A stretch of 64,000 nt of DNA, taken from NCBI GenBank assembly GCA_963682055.1, contig OY821751.1, positions 15,684,080 through 15,748,079 of the forward strand, in the 5' to 3' direction. Under the pieces are notes generated by a model, which worked only from the letters and a program-made list of their open reading frames with translations, did not search any database and was not told the DNA's origin. This DNA is from Primula veris (taxonomy: Eukaryota; Streptophyta; Magnoliopsida; Ericales; Primulaceae). A program made the position numbers and the translations under genes. Positions 21,749 through 35,100 of this stretch are shown one piece after another. Each line of letters begins with the position of its first letter. Positions within the stretch are counted from its first letter, which is position 1.

Positions 21749-24280
21749 TTACTCTACCTTAAGGACTATCTTCATGAATTCATAGACAAAATAACTTATA
21801 GCAGCTGACGGCAAAACCTGCAATTACGAAACAAAAGGAATCAGTTCTCAGATTTCCAAACCAATGTCTTAAAACATGAAATCCTTTTTGCAAGAGTTCC
21901 ACTAAAGCGTAAGCATCAACGTGTACAACTGAGTTTTGCATAAATGATACTCATTTAAGTTAAATCCATAAAATTAACTATATAAGCTAAAACAACATTG
22001 CAGTATTCATAATTTCATACTGTATTTAACTTCTTTTTCTGTGAAGGGTTAAAGACATCAGCAGCCATTCAATGCAAGAAGTCTATAACACTGGGAAATA
22101 TAAAAAAAAAGGTAACGGAAAGAATGCATATTTTCCATCCATTAGCCGCACCATGCTTTGTACTCATTATGTTCAAAACTTCTAAGTATTTAAATAAATA
22201 ACCAAATGAAATATTACGAAAAATAGAATGACATATAGATGAATTTTAAACAAGAAACGCAATTTTAAAAATTCTGAATAATATCATGGTTCCAAGATAG
22301 CATTAAATAGTTGATTTAGGTTTTATACTTTCGGAGAAATAGAAAACCTAAGCATTTTATGTCTGGAAGTGCGAAAACTGTATCTCAGAGCATAAAAAAA
22401 GGTAAGCTTTGAGCCTGTTGAGCTTTTCACCAGAACATAAGTATTTTAACTTCAACAACGAAAATACGAGTTTAAAGAAATTCTGATGTTTTTTTTTTTC
22501 AATTTTTGTTTAAACATCACAATTAATGAAAAAGTAGATAAACAATATGGAAACCTGCAATAAACTAGGTGTAAGTCCTGCATAGAGAGCTGGAACACCA
22601 CCTCCCTCTACCAACTTCACACATGTTGCTACGGCACTCATTTTTCTCTCTCTTGCCTGCATCTGAAGCTGTCTCCTCACAACTTCAAATGGATAAGTGG
22701 CTGCTTCTGCACAAGCTCCAGCTATAGCCCCGTATACTAATGTCCTAATTGTTCCTAACTCAAGCTGTTCAAGTGCATTACGTTTATCACCTAGTTTTTC
22801 CATCTCTGTAGTCCTTTTAATCCCTTCCGGTGAATGCAGATAAGTAGATTTTAAGATATCGTAAACGCCATAAAAAACTGCACCAGAAGGTGCCATGCTT
22901 ATAATGGAGGGTCCTAAGCCCTTGTATAGAGAAAAGAATCCTTCGGTTTTAATCATGTGGCGGAAAGCACCAATAATTCCACCTAAAGCTTCCCCACCAG
23001 GTGCTACCATTACAGTCCTTATCTGAAAGACAATTAGCAGGTTAAGACGTTCTTTTAATATATTTTTAAAATGTTGGATAATGATATAAAATCACTTGCT
23101 CAGAAACAAGAAAAAATTTACATACACGTGTCTATAATATGAACAGTCCAGAGCAAAATGTCCAAAAAAAAAAACATTGATTACTTAAAATACGGCATGG
23201 TCATCACCCATGAAGTAGAAAAAGATGAGAACACGCCCAACAATTATCATTAGTGAAATATTATTTTTAGCATTCAAAAGTAGTTAATGAGGTTCCACTT
23301 TGACAAGCCTTAATCTATGCTTTGGATATAATCTGTAAAAGCCTAGTAACTTAGGAAGCATGAATAAATTGGTCTTGCTGCTCTTCAAAAACAGAACGAT
23401 GAAAAAGGAATGCATATTGTTTAAGAATCGAACATTATCAGATAACCAAAATGAAATCAGCGAAATAAAAAGCAAATTACTATTGAAATGCTAAAAGATG
23501 CAGCAAAGACACCCAACGTCGTCACTACCAAAGGCTGCTCAACTCAACTGAAGAACGATAACTAATGCCAAATAAAACTTGTTTCTAGCATATAATAGAA
23601 AAGGTGTTAATACTAGCAGAAAGTCAGTACAACAGTTTGGTATGATAGTCCGAGAAATTTCAAAAAACACAAGCTAAAAGTCTCCTCGCAATGAACAGTG
23701 TACAGATAAAAGTAAAATAAACAAGAGTTTTTTTTAGATGTTTATCATGAAGGAAAAATGATCATAATGCTGTGAAGTTTCTTCACTACAAGGATAAATT
23801 TTTCAAACTACGTTTAGCTCCTAATTGCTATATATGAGATTAGGCAAAGCACAGTAAAACTAAATAGTAGAGGCTTTTGAACGACCAATGGACAATGAGA
23901 AAATACATAGAATATAAAACTCTACTGAAAAAAATACTATTCAGTAAAATATTACTGTACTAAATAAACTACTTACAGTGTCCATAGGTATACAAAGCAC
24001 AGTAGCAGTAACTCCAGCTGCAGCACCAGCAATAAACCTTTCAAAATTAGTTGTTTCTTCGTTTCCAGATATTTTTAGCAATTGGTTTTTGTATGTATCG
24101 TAAGCACAAAAGTTGATTGCCTTAAAAGGGGCCGTTCGAAGAATATTCACAAAATTTCCCTTCCAGAACCCTCTCAGCCCTTGAGATGCCCCGATTGCCG
24201 AGATGAGCTCAAAAAGGGGCTTTTGCTCACCACGAACTATATATTCCAGCTTTAGTCTCTCAAGTGGAGCAACAAAAGTT
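21749..24280 (-). pseudogene. Orphan exons 2-4 of the BTL3-like carrier (unit A)
   Basis: Exon copies lie at 24280-23977, 23022-22555 and 21817-21749. They have intact splice sites and encode the same residues as the unit B exons. No exon 1 lies directly upstream: in the direction of transcription the copy is preceded by Copia leader, an antisense LTR and 142 bp of intron sequence. It could be expressed only by read-through from 37.9 kb with skipping of the unit B exons. Joining exon 3 of unit B (phase 0 end) to exon 2 of unit A (phase 2 start) would break the frame. It is called a pseudogene because it lacks the start, the N-terminus and a promoter, though its coding sequence is undamaged. 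Confidence 0.85.
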
Positions 24281-25892
24281 CTGATACATTAAATAGTAAA
24301 TCATTAGATAAAAACTAATTAAAAAGAACATAACACACGAATCATTGGTTATACCTGATAAGCAACTTAACAGCGAGCACGACTAATCACGCTGTACTCA
24401 CCGTTTACGATGACTGCTTTACTTTAGAAGTAAAGAAACAAGATAGTTCGTGGCAAAAGAATGCAAGTATCACCTAGGAGACCTACTTATAATCTACTGA
24501 ACTTAGGATACTCGTTAGCTCCTAGAAAATATGCAAAAGCCTTCCACGATTCCATATTTTATTTTGCAGTTATTAACAAATCTTATAGATAACTGTCCAA
24601 AGAAGCAATTCTAGTTTATGAAAGTGATGTTTCCCTCCCAAGCAAATCCAAAAACTTGGGTAAATATTTTTGTGTGATAATAGACATTTAGAACCCAACT
24701 TCCACATGTTTTTATCTAGCCTATACAAGATTTTATCTGCTTAATAAGCTAACCCACATTATATATGCTTATTATTATAAACCCAATAAACTTAACGCTG
24801 TGACTGCGGCAATTCAATGGGTTAAAGATCAGGCTCTTTAGGCCGAAAGTCTTTTTTTCAGAAACTAAGTTGTAAACTGAACCATCAATCGAACAGATTG
24901 AAAAAGAGAAAGCAGTGGCTCAACAGAAAAAATCTAAAGCATCTTTCTTCTTATGATTTGTCTATATCTTAAATTTGATCACAGATCTTAGGATTTGAAG
25001 CCTTGAAGGTCTTTACGGATTATTTGACTATTACAAACTTAAGACATACACATATCATAAACATATATGGAGTACAAGCTAAGAAATTTTCTTAAAAAGA
25101 AAAAAATATGGACAGAATAGTATATCATGCTAGTAAAGTCCAACTAGAAGCACTAAGTCGAGGAAAATTACTCTACCGGCTTGATTTTTAAGAAATGCTT
25201 AAACCACACAAACACCAGACCAAAAGCAAATTTAAATGATCCCCGGGATTCAGATTTTTCTCTCTTAGAAAGCGGGAAACATACAAATATGCAAACCAGT
25301 ATCGCAGCGGAACACAGCATAAATCAAAATAAAATTTGGTTGTTTGACCTGAAATAATCTGTCTAATATGTTTGCTTACAAGCTGTCCCAGACAAGTCCA
25401 AAGTTAGATCATGGATGACCAGCTAGCAACATCCGCTATATTAAGTACAGCTACACAGTGGCAAAACAGGAACCTTTTCTATTGTTATGCGGAGTAATAG
25501 AAGCCTAAAAACTGTAGTCTGTACATGGTAAAAATTGTTATTCTCTTAATATTATAGGGATGTTGCAACACGAGTCCGCCTACTCTTACTTCCCCTGCAT
25601 TTACATACAAACACACACACACACATATATATATAAGGATCAACACACCTTAAAAAACACAACCTAGATAATTAAACAGATTTTGGTATTTATGATTTTT
25701 TAGAAACAGTTAAAAGAATTGTTTTCTGAATAATCAGTTCCCATTGCAGAATTTGCAAATTTTAATAAAGTACCCAATCAAATATGTAAAATCAGCAACG
25801 GAAACTAATTATTCAAAGAAGAAACCTAAAAATAGTTCCTAAAAGTCCATAAGGATCCAAAGTTGTTTATATCTAGTTTGGGTTATATCATA

Positions 25893-25897
25893 CTATT
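25893..25897. repeat. Target-site duplication ctatt (left)
   Basis: ctatt directly precedes the 5' LTR (TGTTGTAGG at 25898). The same five bases follow the 3' LTR at 37069-37073, the 5-bp duplication expected for Copia integration. Confidence 0.9.
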
Positions 25898-26130
25898 TGT
25901 TGTAGGATATTATTGGTCATCTTGGGCCTTACTCTATTGGGCCTATCTTGGGCTTTCCTACATATGTAACCCTATCCTCTATTATATAAAGAGGGTCAGG
26001 GGTCTCTTTATGTATGTCTCTGTACAATCATATTAATGAATAAATACTTCGTCTGTTGTTTCTCATATCTCTCTCTATATCTATACATATCTCTATATAT
26101 ATCTATAACGAGCTAATATGTCACACAACA
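25898..26130 (+). repeat. 5' LTR of the Copia element
   Basis: This 233-bp LTR runs TGTTG...CAACA, with tatataaagaggg (TATA-like) near 25983 and aatgaataaat near 26035. Most of its second copy was removed by the unit B deletion; only the last 10 bp survive at 31607-31616. Confidence 0.9.
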
Positions 26131-26150
26131 CGTTATCGGCACTTTGCTCG
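26131..26150 (+). promoter_or_regulatory. Copia primer-binding site
   Basis: cgttatcggcactttgctcg directly follows the LTR. In plant Copia elements a (a)cgttatcagcac-type site is read as complementary to an internal part of initiator tRNA-Met; the G in place of A here would be one mismatch. A second copy lies at 31617. Confidence 0.65.
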
Positions 26151-26665
26151 CGGAGAATAGGATATACGCTCGCGGATATTGGAGATTTTTGGTAAACGCA
26201 CGGATTTTGGGTATTTATAAACCTTGAGGTTTATCCGGGTTTTTAGGGTTTTGCTATATCGACCTTCACCAACATACCGTGCGTAAGGTACCGAATTCAA
26301 AACTTAATGTATTCCATATATGTGATCGCACGTATTATTTTATGGATAACTAAAACATGATAAATATCCCGTAGTATATAATCCATGTGTATTAGATTTT
26401 GTTACTTGTATGGATAACTATATATGATCGTAACAAAATAACTCAAATTGCATGTATTTGTTGAAGAGAAAAAAACTATGCGTGATAGATTTTTTTACTA
26501 TCTAACATGATCAATATGTCTATAAAAACCAACTTATATGTAATATGTATAGTGTACTGTAAAATTGTATTTTTATACAAATAAAATTAGTAAAAGACAT
26601 AATCGGGTTGTAAATCGGAAATCATGTAATTGTAAAACATGTATTAATCTGTGGGATTAAATCTG

Positions 26666-29600
26666 TGGCAACCACTACTTACCCATCACTTTAGTGTACC
26701 GTCTAAGTTCAGCCCTACGAAAAACTCACCTCATCAAAAGCACACCACTACCACCTTTACAAATACCAGTGCTGCTCACCACCACACGGTCCACACAAGT
26801 AATATTAAACAATTTAAGTATATAGCAATACATGTACAAATATACTTTAATTTCCAACAGGTATATTTGTTTTTATTCTTTTGTTTTTTTCCTTGCTTTT
26901 TTATTCAATATAATGGTTTTGAAATTGTTGAATAAGTGAAATGTCTTATTTGTCTTTGCATATAGATGGATAAAGTTTGTGATGTCATTGTTTTCCGTTA
27001 ATTTGGACAGAATTGGTATTAAATCGTAGGATTTTAGATCAATTAAAAAAAACGATAGTTGGATATAGTAAATCAATTTTTTTTTATAGTTTGGTGTACA
27101 AAAGTTTATTAAATCCACAATCCTGTGTCCTTATCTTCAGGCACTTAAACATTTACACCTACTTCAACAAATAAGTGCATACGCATGTTCCATATAAACT
27201 TTCACACAGCAAAATAAAGTAATAAAATTTAATTCTTGCACAGATAGAAAACAAAATCTCGGGCCAAATCAATTAATGGATTAAGTAAATTAAGCTTGTA
27301 AACCCCAAATATTCTACAAAAGAATAATGATCAAGTCCAGCCATGCTAAACTTTTTGCTACCAAGGGTAGTTAGTTCCCGTTACAACTTAAGTCGACGTG
27401 TTACCAAATCCGTGTAAAGTTCTACTAACAAAATGTCCAATCCCCTCTCACCTTCACAGGTAGGCAAACAAAAAGTTTGGGTACATTAACAACTTCTATT
27501 GAACCCAATAAAAAGAAGGAAAAAAGCAAACTCCAATATGGACGCACTATGATCAACACCACCTTCAGAATCCACCAGATTACTGGGGAATGTTAACCTT
27601 TACTCTACCTTAAGGACTATCTTCATGAATTCATAGACAAAATAACTTATAGCAGCTGACGGCAAAACCTGCAATTACGAAACAAAAGGAATCAGTTCTC
27701 AGATTTCCAAACCAATGTCTTAAAACATGAAATCCTTTTTGCAAGAGTTCCACTAAAGCGTAAGCATCAACGTGTACAACTGAGTTTTGCATAAATGATA
27801 CTCATTTAAGTTAAATCCATAAAATTAACTATATAAGCTAAAACAACATTGCAGTATTCATAATTTCATACTGTATTTAACTTCTTTTTCTGTGAAGGGT
27901 TAAAGACATCAGCAGCCATTCAATGCAAGAAGTCTATAACACTGGGAAATATAAAAAAAAAGGTAACGGAAAGAATGCATATTTTCCATCCATTAGCCGC
28001 ACCATGCTTTGTACTCATTATGTTCAAAACTTCTAAGTATTTAAATAAATAACCAAATGAAATATTACGAAAAATAGAATGACATATAGATGAATTTTAA
28101 ACAAGAAACGCAATTTTAAAAATTCTGAATAATATCATGGTTCCAAGATAGCATTAAATAGTTGATTTAGGTTTTATACTTTCGGAGAAATAGAAAACCT
28201 AAGCATTTTATGTCTGGAAGTGCGAAAACTGTATCTCAGAGCATAAAAAAAGGTAAGCTTTGAGCCTGTTGAGCTTTTCACCAGAACATAAGTATTTTAA
28301 CTTCAACAACGAAAATACGAGTTTAAAGAAATTCTGATGTTTTTTTTTTTCAATTTTTGTTTAAACATCACAATTAATGAAAAAGTAGATAAACAATATG
28401 GAAACCTGCAATAAACTAGGTGTAAGTCCTGCATAGAGAGCTGGAACACCACCTCCCTCTACCAACTTCACACATGTTGCTACGGCACTCATTTTTCTCT
28501 CTCTTGCCTGCATCTGAAGCTGTCTCCTCACAACTTCAAATGGATAAGTGGCTGCTTCTGCACAAGCTCCAGCTATAGCCCCGTATACTAATGTCCTAAT
28601 TGTTCCTAACTCAAGCTGTTCAAGTGCATTACGTTTATCACCTAGTTTTTCCATCTCTGTAGTCCTTTTAATCCCTTCCGGTGAATGCAGATAAGTAGAT
28701 TTTAAGATATCGTAAACGCCATAAAAAACTGCACCAGAAGGTGCCATGCTTATAATGGAGGGTCCTAAGCCCTTGTATAGAGAAAAGAATCCTTCGGTTT
28801 TAATCATGTGGCGGAAAGCACCAATAATTCCACCTAAAGCTTCCCCACCAGGTGCTACCATTACAGTCCTTATCTGAAAGACAATTAGCAGGTTAAGACG
28901 TTCTTTTAATATATTTTTAAAATGTTGGATAATGATATAAAATCACTTGCTCAGAAACAAGAAAAAATTTACATACACGTGTCTATAATATGAACAGTCC
29001 AGAGCAAAATGTCCAAAAAAAAAAACATTGATTACTTAAAATACGGCATGGTCATCACCCATGAAGTAGAAAAAGATGAGAACACGCCCAACAATTATCA
29101 TTAGTGAAATATTATTTTTAGCATTCAAAAGTAGTTAATGAGGTTCCACTTTGACAAGCCTTAATCTATGCTTTGGATATAATCTGTAAAAGCCTAGTAA
29201 CTTAGGAAGCATGAATAAATTGGTCTTGCTGCTCTTCAAAAACAGAACGATGAAAAAGGAATGCATATTGTTTAAGAATCGAACATTATCAGATAACCAA
29301 AATGAAATCAGCGAAATAAAAAGCAAATTACTATTGAAATGCTAAAAGATGCAGCAAAGACACCCAACGTCGTCACTACCAAAGGCTGCTCAACTCAACT
29401 GAAGAACGATAACTAATGCCAAATAAAACTTGTTTCTAGCATATAATAGAAAAGGTGTTAATACTAGCAGAAAGTCAGTACAACAGTTTGGTATGATAGT
29501 CCGAGAAATTTCAAAAAACACAAGCTAAAAGTCTCCTCGCAATGAACAGTGTACAGATAAAAGTAAAATAAACAAGAGTTTTTTTTAGATGTTTATCATG

Positions 29601-32154
29601 AAGGAAAAATGATCATAATGCTGTGAAGTTTCTTCACTACAAGGATAAATTTTTCAAACTACGTTTAGCTCCTAATTGCTATATATGAGATTAGGCAAAG
29701 CACAGTAAAACTAAATAGTAGAGGCTTTTGAACGACCAATGGACAATGAGAAAATACATAGAATAAAAAACTCTACTGAAAAAAATACTATTCAGTAAAA
29801 TATTACTGTACTAAATAAACTACTTACAGTGTCCATAGGTATACAAAGCACAGTAGCAGTAACTCCAGCTGCAGCACCAGCAATAAACCTTTCAAAATTA
29901 GTTGTTTCTTCGTTTCCAGATATTTTTAGCAATTGGTTTTTGTATGTATCGTAAGCACAAAAGTTGATTGCCTTAAAAGGGGCCGTTCGAAGAATATTCA
30001 CAAAATTTCCCTTCCAGAACCCTCTCAGCCCTTGAGATGCCCCGATTGCCGAGATGAGCTCAAAAAGGGGCTTTTGCTCACCACGAACTATATATTCCAG
30101 CTTTAGTCTCTCAAGTGGAGCAACAAAAGTTCTGATACATTAAATAGTAAATCATTAGATAAAAACTAATTAAAAAGAACATAACACACGAATCATTGGT
30201 TATACCTGATAAGCAACTTAACAGCGAGCACGACTAATCACGCTGTACTCACCGTTTACGATGACTGCTTTACTTTAGAAGTAAAGAAACAAGATAGTTC
30301 GTGGCAAAAGAATGCAAGTATCACCTAGGAGACCTACTTATAATCTACTGAACTTAGGATACTCGTTAGCTCCTAGAAAATATGCAAAAGCCTTCCACGA
30401 TTCCATATTTTATTTTGCAGTTATTAACAAATCTTATAGATAACTGTCCAAAGAAGCAATTCTAGTTTATGAAAGTGATGTTTCCCTCCCAAGCAAATCC
30501 AAAAACTTGGGTAAATATTTTTGTGTGATAATAGACATTTAGAACCCAACTTCCACATGTTTTTATCTAGCCTATACAAGATTTTATCTGCTTAATAAGC
30601 TAACCCACATTATATATGCTTATTATTATAAACCCAATAAACTTAACGCTGTGACTGCGGCAATTCAATGGGTTAAAGATCAGGCTCTTTAGGCCGAAAG
30701 TCTTTTTTTCAGAAACTAAGTTGTAAACTGAACCATCAATCGAACAGATTGAAAAAGAGAAAGCAGTGGCTCAACAGAAAAAATCTAAAGCATCTTTCTT
30801 CTTATGATTTGTCTATATCTTAAATTTGATCACAGATCTTAGGATTTGAAGCCTTGAAGGTCTTTACGGATTATTTGACTATTACAAACTTAAGACATAC
30901 ACATATCATAAACATATATGGAGTACAAGCTAAGAAATTTTCTTAAAAAGAAAAAAATATGGACAGAATAGTATATCATGCTAGTAAAGTCCAACTAGAA
31001 GCACTAAGTCGAGGAAAATTACTCTACCGGCTTGATTTTTAAGAAATGCTTAAACCACACAAACACCAGACCAAAAGCAAATTTAAATGATCCCCGGGAT
31101 TCAGATTTTTCTCTCTTAGAAAGCGGGAAACATACAAATATGCAAACCAGTATCGCAGCGGAACACAGCATAAATCAAAATAAAATTTGGTTGTTTGACC
31201 TGAAATAATCTGTCTAATATGTTTGCTTACAAGCTGTCCCAGACAAGTCCAAAGTTAGATCATGGATGACCAGCTAGCAACATCCGCTATATTAAGTACA
31301 GCTACACAGTGGCAAAACAGGAACCTTTTCTATTGTTATGCGGAGTAATAGAAGCCTAAAAACTGTAGTCTGTACATGGTAAAAATTGTTATTCTCTTAA
31401 TATTATAGGGATGTTGCAACACGAGTCCGCCTACTCTTACTTCCCCTGCATTTACATACAAACACACACACACACATATATATATAAGGATCAACACACC
31501 TTAAAAAACACAACCTAGATAATTAAACAGATTTTGGTATTTATGATTTTTTAGAAACAGTTAAAAGAATTGTTTTCTGAATAATCAGTTCCCATTGCAG
31601 AATTTGTCACACAACACGTTATCGGCACTTTGCTCGCGGAGAATAGGATATACGCTCGCGGATATTGGAGATTTTTGGTAAACGCACGGATTTTGGGTAT
31701 TTATAAACCTTGAGGTTTATCCGGGTTTTTAGGGTTTTGCTATATCGACCTTCACCAACATACCGTGCGTAAGGTACCGAATTCAAAACTTAATGTATTC
31801 CATATATGTGATCGCACGTATTATTTTATGGATAACTAAAACATGATAAATATCCCGTAGTATATAATCCATGTGTATTAGATTTTGTTACTTGTATGGA
31901 TAACTATATATGATCGTAACAAAATAACTCAAATTGCATGTATTTGTTGAAGAGAAAAAAACTATGCGTGATAGATTTTTTTACTATCTAACATGATCAA
32001 TATGTCTATAAAAACCAACTTATATGTAATATGTATAGTGTACTGTAAAATTGTATTTTTATACAAATAAAATTAGTAAAAGACATATAATCGGGTTGTA
32101 AATCGGAAATCATGTAATTGTAAAACATGTATTAATCTGTGGGATTAAATCTGT
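26666..32154. repeat. Unit B of the tandem duplication (365-bp deletion)
   Basis: Unit B copies 20815-25755 to 26666-31606 and then jumps directly to the equivalent of 26121 (tcacacaacacgttatcgg) at 31607, so 25756-26120 is missing. The join (..gcagaatttg|tcacac..) shares two bases (tg) with the deleted side. The Copia part then matches 26121-26664 up to 32154, where unique Copia sequence continues. Confidence 0.95.
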
Positions 32155-35100
32155 AAAAAAACTGAAAACAGTAGGACTGTTTTGTAATTCGCTGAAACTA
32201 TTGACTGTGCATGTTAATTACTAAAGGACTAAACTGAAACTTGTCTGAAATTATGGACTGAAGCTGTAATAATGCTGTAAATAGATATATAGTTTGCTGA
32301 AATTACACGGATAGTCCCTGTAATATATTACATGTATAAAAACAGTATATATGTGTTATAAAAGTCAATATTCAGTCTAAATATTCACCCACATGCATAT
32401 ATATATATATATATATTTATTAAAAAGGCAAGTGAATAAAAAAAATTGCATGTTAATTGAATAAATTGATATGTTTCCATGTAAATTTAACCACTTTGCA
32501 TGTTAAAAAAATTACCATATATAGAATTAATTGGTAATTAAAAATATATTGCTTGCTTGCATGTTAAAATTACCATGTATGGAAATTGCGTGTATATTGT
32601 AAATTGGTAAATAAAATATATTACAATGATTTAGTTACCATGTATATAACTTACACATATAGCAATATAATAATAAAATATTGACTAAATCTTGCTAGTG
32701 TAAATTGGTAATTACTAATAAATTCTAGATTGATGATAATCTTGATTAATTTGATTTCCTTATTAGGAAATATATATTGCAATATATATGCTAATCATGC
32801 AAACAGGTACAATCTAAAATATTAGTTAATCATGTACTAATTTATTTATTGCCATGTACACGTATGTATAATATGGTAATTTGCGAAATCATATATATTC
32901 ACATTTAAGTTGGAAAAATTATGAATTTTCCCTAAATAGGCTCACCTATTTGGATACGATGTCTAGGAAAGATATAGGCGGAAGTCGATATGCTAATGAG
33001 GTCGGGTTTTAAGTGGCATTCGTGCCCTCCACCCTCACCGTCTTTCCTGGTCGTTTTTCAAGTAGAGCTACCGAAATGTGTTGACTAAATAATAATTCCC
33101 CGAGTGTGTTTATATAGTGATGTATGTTTATCTGAATTGGTGTCTCTGTATCGACCTGTCGTTCAATCAATGAGAACCTATTCACATTAAAAGCAAAACT
33201 ATTTTTCGAACCTGTCGTTTCGAAATAAAGTTTATGCTTGTGCAAACCATAAACATATAAACCAGTCGTTTTATATGATAAATAATCCAGAACTCCCAAC
33301 ACATGTTGGATGCCATCTATGATGAGAAAAATCGTAAAACATACTTGCGAAATGACTGTTTAAACATTGATTTTAATCCGTCACCACATGTTACTCACCC
33401 TGATGTGTGAAAATATGATGCCCAAATTTTTTTGGATGCCATCTTTGATGAGTAAAAGACGAGTTTGTTGTTACCATCAGGATGAATGCTAAGGCGTTGA
33501 TTTTATTCCGCTGCCACATTTGAGACGTGAGAACCATAAATATAAATGGTTATGGTTGATGCATCGACAATAAGGTCACATGATTATTGTTGTCCACAGA
33601 AATGCAGTATTTCCTAAACTTCAAGCCCTATCATTAAGTTGATGGCTCATGATCCGGATCATCCTGAAAAGTCTAGTCGACTTGATAATTCCGAAGAGTA
33701 AAAAAATCGAAATTTCGATTTGAATTACTTGAGTTTGGAAATTGAAATTGAAATTGAACATCCTGTCGATTATCTTCAGACCCAAATGGACTCACGGAAA
33801 GTTTGATGATGCGACTGCAAATGATTGCACGCATTTCTTGGTCTTGCGCACCAAGATTTATATTTCCGTGTGGGGTCATGTTATTTTGCTGCATTGGTCC
33901 GTTTGAGGCCCATAGTCACTCAAAACACTAAATGCGTACCAGTTGTTTACTTGTTATGAGCCAAACGCCTCATATGAACGCGTGTTTGAGTGCTTAATAT
34001 TTTGATTGAGCCGTTATAGCGTTCAAAATATGGACCTCTTAAGTGGACATAAGTCGATTATGAATCTCCTGCCTATCATTTGATAGAGTAACATTGGCAA
34101 GCGATCTCTTTACCGCATGATATGCGAAAGTGACATCGCTAAGACTGTTCTCCCCTTCGTTAGGGGGAGATTTGCACGTTACCGTTGATAAGAAACGACG
34201 TGAAGTAACGTGGCATAACCCACTCAGTCTTAGCTTGATCCCTAAAAATGCACTTAGTGATAAGTAAGTGCATAGACTCCCTCAAGTCTAACTAAATGCC
34301 AGATGCATTTAATGATTTTATGAGATGTCACGAGATCATTTATACCTGCTGCAAAATGCTTGCAAGGATAGACATCCCTGTCGGACGCCGTGTTCCTGTC
34401 GTAACACGTTGCTTTGGCCGAACCCGCCAAGTAAAGGACCCTGCCGTCGGCCGTCAGTCTGTCGTCCTTCCCAAGATATGAGGAAGTTGACCGGTTCTTA
34501 ATTCGTTCAGCCCCAGAGGTGGTGAACTGAAACTCGTTTGTCGCACGAGATTATAAAGGATCAAGGAGATGTGTGATTTCCTCCTCATCCTAAGAATCTC
34601 GAAATATCTGTCGATCATGATATCTTAGACGATATTGAAGCGAAACGAGACTGTTATTGATTACTTGTTCATATATTCAATGACGACTGATAATATGAAC
34701 AAATTATGACAGAGAACCATGTACCGTTGCCTGAAGTCAACGTAGAATAGACTGGACTAATGGAAACTTGCAATCCAAGTAGACTCCTTAGCGAAAGTGT
34801 GTTCGGACCTGTAGCTCCAACACCACCAATGTTAAACGAATTCGTTTATTTGGTTATTCGTAAGTAAAAGTAATGAGAATAATGAGATTGTAGAATGCTC
34901 GCCTAGTAGCGCAAAGTTTCTCTCACATCTTGGAATTGATTACGAGATGGTTGATTTCCTCATAATGGACGTTATAACGGTTCCCTACTTTATCAGTTTA
35001 GTAGTTTTCCCAAAAAATGATTATGCAGCATGTGATTGTGGTCACTGTTTTATCTCTATGAGAATTTAGACAAAGAGATATAGATGAAGGTCCCTGTGTG

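Larger units (their letters stand above)
20815..26665. repeat. Unit A of a 5.85-kb tandem segmental duplication
   Basis: The block from ggcaaccactac (20816) onward is repeated from 26667 at a constant offset of 5,851 bp. Unit A runs through BTL3-like exons 4-2, intron 1 sequence, the Copia 5' LTR (25898-26130) and 530 bp of Copia interior, and ends at gattaaatctgt, where it abuts the start of unit B. The only differences found by eye in the shared part are c20853/t26704, t23915/a29766 and a 2-bp insertion (AT) near 32086, so the event is very recent, or one copy was homogenised, or it is an assembly artefact. Confidence 0.95.

Noticed and set aside
33009..33302. 97-codon minus-strand frame in the Copia element
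   Set aside because: It is antisense to the Copia gag/pol region and has no recognisable domain; a chance frame.
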